Translations under genes and position numbers: made by a program
Assembly (NCBI RefSeq): GCF_003076515.1
Contig: NZ_CP022390.1
Span: 558,001 to 622,000 of the forward strand
Direction: 5' to 3'
Source of the DNA: Alcaligenes aquatilis
GTDB taxonomy: Bacteria > Pseudomonadota > Gammaproteobacteria > Burkholderiales > Burkholderiaceae_B
Length of the DNA stretch: 64,000 nucleotides
Notes under the pieces: generated by a model
Database searches by the model: none
What the model was told of the DNA's origin: nothing
What the model saw: only the letters and a program-made list of their open reading frames with translations
Part shown: positions 59,854 to 64,000 of the stretch, piece after piece
Numbering within the stretch: position 1 is the first letter of the stretch
Layout: each line of letters starts with the position of its first letter

Positions 59854-60305
59854 CAGGGGCTGCTGTTCTGGCAGCCCTTTTTTTATGGGGGGCGCTGTAT
59901 GGCCAGGGGCAGTATCGCAAGGGCTATGAGCTGGCTCGCACAGAGACCAGGGCGGCGCAGTTGCAGGCCGAAGTCCGTGCGCGCCTGATGGAACAACGAT
60001 TACAAAAGGAGGTGGAGGATGTTCGAGTTATGTATCAAACGCAGTTGGATGCGGCCCAGCGTGCTGCTGTGGCTGTTCGCGCCGATCTTGACGGCTTGCG
60101 CGGCAAGCTCGCCGCCGCCAATGATCGTGTCGCCGCTCAGGCTGCCCGAGCCGGACAAACGCTGGATGCAAACGCCCGAATTGCCAGCGAGCTGCGCCAC
60201 GTGGTCGGCCTGTGCGCAGAACGATATACAGAAATGGCAAGCGTTGCTGACGGATACAGGAGCGCTTTAGGTGGTTTGCAGGGGTATGTATTTAATGTGC
60301 GGTAA
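59832..60305 (+). CDS. Rz-like spanin, inner-membrane subunit
   Basis: 157 residues starting inside the endolysin's last codons. An N-terminal anchor (LAGAAVLAALFLWGALYG) leads to a long charged coiled coil (ARTETRAAQLQAEVRARLMEQRLQKEVEDV). This is the Rz design: it spans the periplasm to the outer-membrane partner, which is encoded inside it in another frame. Confidence 0.8.
   Translation: MSIKSALAGAAVLAALFLWGALYGQGQYRKGYELARTETRAAQLQAEVRARLMEQRLQKEVEDVRVMYQTQLDAAQRAAVAVRADLDGLRGKLAAANDRVAAQAARAGQTLDANARIASELRHVVGLCAERYTEMASVADGYRSALGGLQGYVFNVR
60049..60270 (+). CDS. Rz1-like spanin, outer-membrane lipoprotein nested in Rz
   Basis: 73 residues in the +1 frame inside the Rz-like gene, from MRPSVLLWLFAPILTACA; a start at 60019 is also open. 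The lipobox LTACA is followed by a short Pro-rich mature chain (SSPPPMIVSPLRLPEPDKRW). Nested Rz1 lipoproteins with Pro-rich stretches are a hallmark of two-component spanins. The pair would disrupt the outer membrane at lysis. Confidence 0.78.
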   Translation: MRPSVLLWLFAPILTACAASSPPPMIVSPLRLPEPDKRWMQTPELPASCATWSACAQNDIQKWQALLTDTGAL

Positions 60306-60324
60306 TGCTGGCTGTGTTTGATAG

Positions 60325-60648
60325 TTATCGGTTTGAGCGAAAGTATTGCCAAGCGATTGCTCCAGCACCTATTCCGATTAGGGATCCGATAAACGCTGCC
60401 TTAAGTCGACTTAACAATGCGTCTTCGTTAAGCATGTCGAGTGTGGGCACTCTTTGCATAGGGTCATATCTAAACCAAGGCCACCAGTAGTAAATCAATA
60501 TAGCTAAAAAAATGAGGGCAATGACGCCAAAAACGCGTCCGTCCCAGAGGAGCGTATCTCTCAGTCCATTGACGATCAGTGTGGTAAAGAAGAGCCAGAG
60601 AAAGGCATAAAAGCCTACATTTAGCATGAGTGCCCAAGAGCTAAGCAT
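60325..60648 (-). CDS. small membrane protein, unknown
   Basis: 107 residues with three hydrophobic segments (LNVGFYAFLWLFFTTLIVNGL, VFGVIALIFLAILIYYWWPWF, AAFIGSLIGIGAGAIAWQYF). No family recognised. It is the first gene outside the tailocin island on this side and is more AT-rich than its neighbours. Confidence 0.6.
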   Translation of the reverse strand: MLSSWALMLNVGFYAFLWLFFTTLIVNGLRDTLLWDGRVFGVIALIFLAILIYYWWPWFRYDPMQRVPTLDMLNEDALLSRLKAAFIGSLIGIGAGAIAWQYFRSNR

Positions 60649-60749
60649 TATATTTTGTCCTATGTCAAAATAAATGAATATAGCGCTTTTCGTTCAAAGG
60701 TGCAGCCGTTTGCGGGAGGGGGCTTAAAGAGTGTTCGATTGCGTTTGGC

Positions 60750-61280
60750 TTAAGCTTTCAACTGTTCACGTTTGTAGAAAAGGTTAAGTTCTCGCGTTGA
60801 CTGCAGCCTAATTTTAGGCAAGGTGCTCGCTTCAAAAATGCTCAAATACTTGTGGCGATTAGGCGGTGTGACGATGGCGATGTGGCGGATCATTTGCCAT
60901 TTCACGCTGTCTTTACTGCCCTCCAGAGCACCACGACGATCTCGCTCAAACAGGGTGCGCCGAAAGTAGCGCAGCAGGCTGGTCGCAGTGGAAACCTCTA
61001 GCACGATAAAGCCTGTCGCGCGCTCCAGGCGTGGGGCCAGGTGACGAGTGTAGTTACCTTCCATCACCCATTGTTCTTGCGCAATAGCCGCCTGATGCAG
61101 CGCAACAAAATCCGCTTCGGGGCGGGGAATCCAATTGGTATGGGGTAGGTGGTAGAGCTGATCCAGGTGCACGGCCGGGATGGCCAGTTTGCGTTCGATA
61201 GCGTCAGCCAAGGTGGATTTGCCACTATTGGACGGACCAAGAATGCAGATACGGGGGCCGAGGCTTTCAAGAGGGGGCAT
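60750..61280 (-). CDS. P-loop ATPase/kinase (FlaR-like topology modulation protein family)
   Basis: 176 residues. ILGPSNSGKSTLADAI is a Walker A loop. HLDQLYHLPHTNWIPRP and EQWVMEGNY resemble the family sometimes labelled FlaR or adenylate-kinase-like, whose function is not established. The C-terminal half is basic. Confidence 0.8.
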   Translation of the reverse strand: MPPLESLGPRICILGPSNSGKSTLADAIERKLAIPAVHLDQLYHLPHTNWIPRPEADFVALHQAAIAQEQWVMEGNYTRHLAPRLERATGFIVLEVSTATSLLRYFRRTLFERDRRGALEGSKDSVKWQMIRHIAIVTPPNRHKYLSIFEASTLPKIRLQSTRELNLFYKREQLKA

Positions 61281-61483
61281 GGTGCAGTGCAGGTGTGAGG
61301 CAGGTCAGTGGCGGTGAGCTAAGTTAAGGTGAAGTGAGTCTATCATCACAGCCCTATCTCGTCGCGCTTGGTAAGCAGGCAAGCCCAACACCGCTATTGT
61401 GATCAGGACGCTGATGATAGCTGCTGTTATGGTTGGGTTTCAAACGGTGAACAATACGAGTTATTGGGCCCACTTAGGTCAAA

Positions 61484-61726
61484 ATGTGCTTGGCCGTTGC
61501 ACTGACTTTGTTCTCAAGCGTGCTGTCGTTTCCTTCCCATGCTCAGTACACGGGTCCGTCGGAGAGTAGTCAGACGACGCAAGCGGAAGCCTTGAAACAT
61601 CCTGTGGATGATCAGGACGTGCGGGAGCAAGGCCATCTGCTACCTCAAACGGCCCACCACAAGTTTCTGTTGTCTGGTGGTCGCGGGCAGATCGTGGCGG
61701 GTTTTCTGAAAACCGTGGACGGATAA
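61484..61726 (+). pseudogene. truncated YgiW/YdeI-type (BOF) protein
   Basis: 80 residues. A signal peptide ending SHA precedes AQYTGPSESSQTTQAEALKHP, VDDQDVREQGHLL and HHKFLLSGGRGQIV, the opening strands of the periplasmic BOF (OB-fold) family linked to stress tolerance. Normal members run to about 130 residues and end with two more strands; here the frame stops after KTVDG. The usual D in the SDG motif and the closing strands are missing, so this is probably a broken gene. Confidence 0.6.
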
Positions 61727-61841
61727 CCGTTGCTTGATACCCCGTTTTTTTGCTGCCTGATTATCCTCATAGGCGCTAATCCAATGTGACGCTACACTGG
61801 CCGGGTCGCGGCGCAGGTCGCTTTTTTTCTTCGTGTCCAGA

Positions 61842-62186
61842 ATGGCTAAGATCCTCCCTATCTTGATGTTGGTCGTCTCCAATGTGTTCATGACCATTGC
61901 CTGGTATGGGCACCTGAAGTATCCCAATAGCCCATTGCTGAAAGTTGTACTGATCAGTTGGGGTATTGCCTTGGTGGAATATTGCCTGGCAGTGCCGGCT
62001 AATCGTTTGGGGCATACCGTTTACAGTGCGGCCCAGTTAAAGACCATGCAGGAAGTGATTACCTTGCTGGTGTTTGTGGTGTTCTCGGTGCTATATCTAA
62101 AAGAGAGTTTTACGCTTAATCACCTGGTCGGTTTCACGCTGATTGGTGCCGGGGCATTTTTTATATTTTATGGGCCACTGAAATAA
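61842..62186 (+). CDS. DUF486-family DMT-like membrane protein
   Basis: 114 residues from MAKILPILMLVVSNVFMTIAWYGHLK; a GTG three codons earlier is in frame. Four hydrophobic segments and ISWGIALVEYCLAVPANRLG, AAQLKTMQEVITLLVFVVFSVLYLKE match DUF486 of the drug/metabolite transporter superfamily. Function unknown. The gene stands alone between the truncated BOF gene and a repeat-bearing gap. Confidence 0.85.
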   Translation: MAKILPILMLVVSNVFMTIAWYGHLKYPNSPLLKVVLISWGIALVEYCLAVPANRLGHTVYSAAQLKTMQEVITLLVFVVFSVLYLKESFTLNHLVGFTLIGAGAFFIFYGPLK

Positions 62187-62202
62187 GGAATACCTTATTG
62201 CC

Positions 62203-62281
62203 GGTACAAAAAGGGCCCCCTCGCTACGCCTTTGGCTTGCTGCCCCCCGGGGGGGGGGTTGTCTTGGGGCGGCCCGGCGAC
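62203..62281. repeat. dispersed intergenic repeat candidate (C/G-run palindrome)
   Basis: The segment GGGCCCCCTCGCTACGCC, then GGCTTGCTGCCCCCCGGGGG and GGCGGCCCGGC looks like the intergenic repeats common in Burkholderiales, which pair a Cys/Gly-codon-free GC block with runs of C and G. It has several self-complementary parts. Only one copy is in this window. Confidence 0.45.
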
Positions 62282-62310
62282 AAAAAAAAGCCTCGCATAT
62301 TGCAAGGCTT
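62282..62310 (-). terminator. minus-strand hairpin with T-tract
   Basis: On the minus strand AAGCCT pairs with AGGCTT around a short loop, followed by eight T (plus-strand A run 62282-62289). No minus-strand gene that I can support ends immediately before it; the rest of the 405-base gap (62187-62591) holds no clear gene. Confidence 0.55.
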
Positions 62311-62507
62311 GAAGCCGGATAAATAGGGAGGTGGAAAATGTTATCCGGTATTCCCATATTACGTATGAGTAAGCTTGTTGACTAGGTTCAATGCATAGCA
62401 GTGCGTAACTGTTTGTGGCTCCCTGGCTGCGATTTCTTATCCTGTTGTGGCAATTTGAAATAGGGTTTTTTTCTAAGCCTAATAAAAAAACAGCCTGAAA
62501 TAAATGA

Positions 62508-62538
62508 CCCCCAAGATGGCTTAAACCAGCCTTGGGGG
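62508..62538 (-). terminator. probable terminator hairpin of the META-domain gene
   Basis: CCCCCAAG (62508-62515) pairs with CTTGGGGG (62531-62538), with an inner GGCT/AGCC stem. It lies 53 bases after the lipoprotein stop on the minus strand. The T-tract is about 18 bases further, so the fit is partial. Confidence 0.45.
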
Positions 62539-62591
62539 TATTGGATTCGGCCATTCGTGAAGACAGCACTCAGATAGGGTAGCTGCCTGAC

Positions 62592-63410
62592 TTATTTGCC
62601 GATTTGTTCAGACTCCACCACCATGTCCAGCACGTCGGCCTTGGAAGAGGCATCAGCAGGGACGTTTTTCAGTTCGTAGCGGTTGATACGCAGCACGTTA
62701 CGAACACCTGGTGTGTGGGTGTAGCCCTCGATGTCACCGTAGTAGTACATCCATTCGCCCAGGTGGGTTTTGACACCAGAGTCGTTGTACTGGATTTCAC
62801 GTACTTTCAGGCACTGGTAGTTGGGCATGAGAGGATGCGAGCAGGCTTCGCGCTGCGCCGCTACTTCCAGAAACACCCGGGTAGGCTCACTGCCATAACG
62901 GGTCGTGGCAGTAGGCTCCCCTTTCAGGCGCCATTGGGTGCCGTCCTTGAAGCTCAGAGTCAGGACGGGGGCCGGGTTGTTCGGCGCAGAGTCGGCCTTG
63001 CTCATGCTCCATGTCGTTGCCGTAGGCAGCAGCTTGCCCACGGCTTGCTCATTGCGCATCAGTTCGGGGTCCGCGCACATTTTCATGGTGCTGACCGGCG
63101 AAGTAAAGCTAATGCTGGAGCCCTTCAAGGTGTAGCCGCTGCCCAGAACATTACACAGATTGTCGACCGACATCATCTTGTCGGTGAAATTCAGGGTGAC
63201 TTGTTCACCGCCTGCGCCAGCAATAGCGGGGGCTGGCTGGCCGTCTTTGCCTGCAGTGGCAAATAGACGCCAGTGATAAGCCTGCAAAGCGGTTTCTTTG
63301 TCCATATGGTGCTCGGAGTTAGCGGGGCTGGATGAGTTGTTTGGAGCCGCACAGGCGGCCAGACCCATTAGTGCGATTGACGCAATCGTTAACTTGAAGG
63401 TGCTTTTCAT
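62592..63410 (-). CDS. META-domain plus DUF4377 lipoprotein
   Basis: 272 residues. A lipobox (LMGLAACAAP) gives an outer- or inner-membrane lipoprotein. Residues 45-150 (AYHWRLFATAGKDGQPAPAI, NFTDKMMSVDNLCNVLGSGYTL) form a META/HslJ-like domain, and residues 185-265 (FLEVAAQREACSHPLMPNYQCLKVREI) a DUF4377 domain. HslJ-type proteins are linked to novobiocin tolerance and heat shock in E. coli; the role here is unknown. Confidence 0.85.
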   Translation of the reverse strand: MKSTFKLTIASIALMGLAACAAPNNSSSPANSEHHMDKETALQAYHWRLFATAGKDGQPAPAIAGAGGEQVTLNFTDKMMSVDNLCNVLGSGYTLKGSSISFTSPVSTMKMCADPELMRNEQAVGKLLPTATTWSMSKADSAPNNPAPVLTLSFKDGTQWRLKGEPTATTRYGSEPTRVFLEVAAQREACSHPLMPNYQCLKVREIQYNDSGVKTHLGEWMYYYGDIEGYTHTPGVRNVLRINRYELKNVPADASSKADVLDMVVESEQIGK

Positions 63411-63513
63411 GGGTGGTTTCCTTGTTGAGTCCTTGGCTTGCCTTGTGTGGCGCCCTTGAGGAAAACAAACGCGCTCCGGTGACGTCGTTGCACGGAACAG
63501 TTGCCAGTTGGAG

Positions 63514-64000
63514 TTAGTTTGTTGTTAAAGCCTGTACTTGATTATCCAGGCTTTTGCGCAAAGAGTCTGGCAAGGATAGTAAACGTGCCAGCTCATCAAG
63601 ATAGGCTCGTTCCATATAACTTTGCTCGTCAATGGCAAGTACGCTGGTCAAATAAATCTCGGCCGCCATCTCGGGTGTTTGAGCCAGTTGGGCAACGGCT
63701 TGCGGGTCAACAGGCTTGAGCAGCTCCTGGGACAACCAGTGGCGTGCCTGTTCGGGGGCGGCCATTTTATCGATTTCTGCATCGATCAGTTCGCGCTCGG
63801 CATCGCCAATGTGACCGTCTGCCTTGGAAGCAGAGACCAAAGCGGCCAGGATGACCATGGCGTGTGTATCGGCTTGACTGCTGGCGGCCAAAGGCAGTGG
63901 GGCGGGAGGAACGGCTTGCACTGGAGAAGGGGCAGCTTGTTGGCCCGCATTTTGTTCTTGCCAGTTCTGGTACACCTTGACGGCCAGGGCGCCCAGGGCA
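63514..64000 (-). CDS. TerB-like/DUF533 (YebE-type) membrane-associated protein, 5' partial
   Basis: The frame stays open to the window edge (upstream residues include ALAVKVYQNWQEQ), so the N terminus is missing. The C-terminal TerB-like helical part (VILAALVSASKADGHIGDAERELIDAEIDKM and SVLAIDEQSYMERAYLDELARLL) is clear, preceded by a Pro/Ala linker. DUF533 proteins carry a single N-terminal membrane helix; function unknown. Confidence 0.85.
   Translation of the reverse strand, partial: ALGALAVKVYQNWQEQNAGQQAAPSPVQAVPPAPLPLAASSQADTHAMVILAALVSASKADGHIGDAERELIDAEIDKMAAPEQARHWLSQELLKPVDPQAVAQLAQTPEMAAEIYLTSVLAIDEQSYMERAYLDELARLLSLPDSLRKSLDNQVQALTTN

Noticed and set aside
62195..62569. Minus-strand frame of 124 codons in the gap before the META lipoprotein
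   Set aside because: It crosses two hairpins and the GC-run repeat, with no ribosome site or family match.

Overview
The window reads as one chromosomal segment of a betaproteobacterium of the order Burkholderiales, family Alcaligenaceae, most likely Alcaligenes or a close relative. This rests on moderately GC-rich DNA, a Burkholderiales-type mix of core genes (acnA, nhaA, dtd, mgtE, DUF3772-type MscS channels, DUF486, YchJ, META/DUF4377 lipoprotein) and catabolic genes typical of that family. Genus is inference; no marker such as 16S rRNA is present.

Region 1 (1-13.3 kb), metabolism: the end of a CinA-family gene; acnA; a divergent GntR gene with a PrpF-type isomerase; an AraC/XylS-type regulator facing a six-gene catabolic operon. 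That operon holds a periplasmic binding protein, Rieske dioxygenase alpha and beta subunits, an isochorismatase-fold protein with altered catalytic residues, an SDR and a CrtI-like FAD oxidoreductase. Region 2 (13.3-18 kb, minus strand): acylating aldehyde dehydrogenase, SDR, AMP-dependent acyl-CoA ligase, AhpD-like and DoxX-like proteins, bounded by a strong terminator and an AT-rich intergenic stretch. Region 3 (18.5-40.6 kb), housekeeping and signalling: two tandem MscS/DUF3772 channels; an MFS transporter, PLP enzyme and SRPBCC protein with an XRE-cupin regulator; an MHYT hybrid kinase overlapping an HD-GYP response regulator; mgtE, a CnbZ-like protein, nhaA, dtd, SMR, DedA, GNAT, YchJ, an M48 lipoprotein; a CAU tRNA; and several small exported proteins.

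Region 4 (40.6-60.3 kb) is the notable part: a phage-derived island encoding a complete contractile tail, lysis cassette and SOS-type control region, with no terminase, portal, protease or capsid gene. I read it as a contractile phage-tail-like bacteriocin (tailocin). An S24 repressor with a RecA-cleavable layout and a Cro-like gene flank an operator; replication O/P-like genes and a Q-like activator follow; then tail terminator, sheath, tube, a -1 frameshifted G/GT chaperone, tape measure, baseplate and fibre. Holin, SAR endolysin and nested Rz/Rz1 come last.

Immediately downstream of the fibre gene (56.05-57.33 kb) lies a shufflon-like array. The crossover sequence, whose best copies share ACTGCAAATGCGAGGTT, occurs in the fibre gene just before its tip domain and again at the head of promoterless alternative tip cassettes in both orientations. 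All cassettes end in a PR(I/L)QI terminus, and facing cassettes meet at palindromes. An Rci-like tyrosine recombinase is encoded 0.7 kb away. Together this predicts a tailocin that switches its receptor-binding tip by site-specific inversion.

Region 5 (60.3-64 kb): a membrane protein, a P-loop ATPase, a truncated YgiW-like gene, DUF486, a META/DUF4377 lipoprotein and a partial TerB/DUF533 gene.
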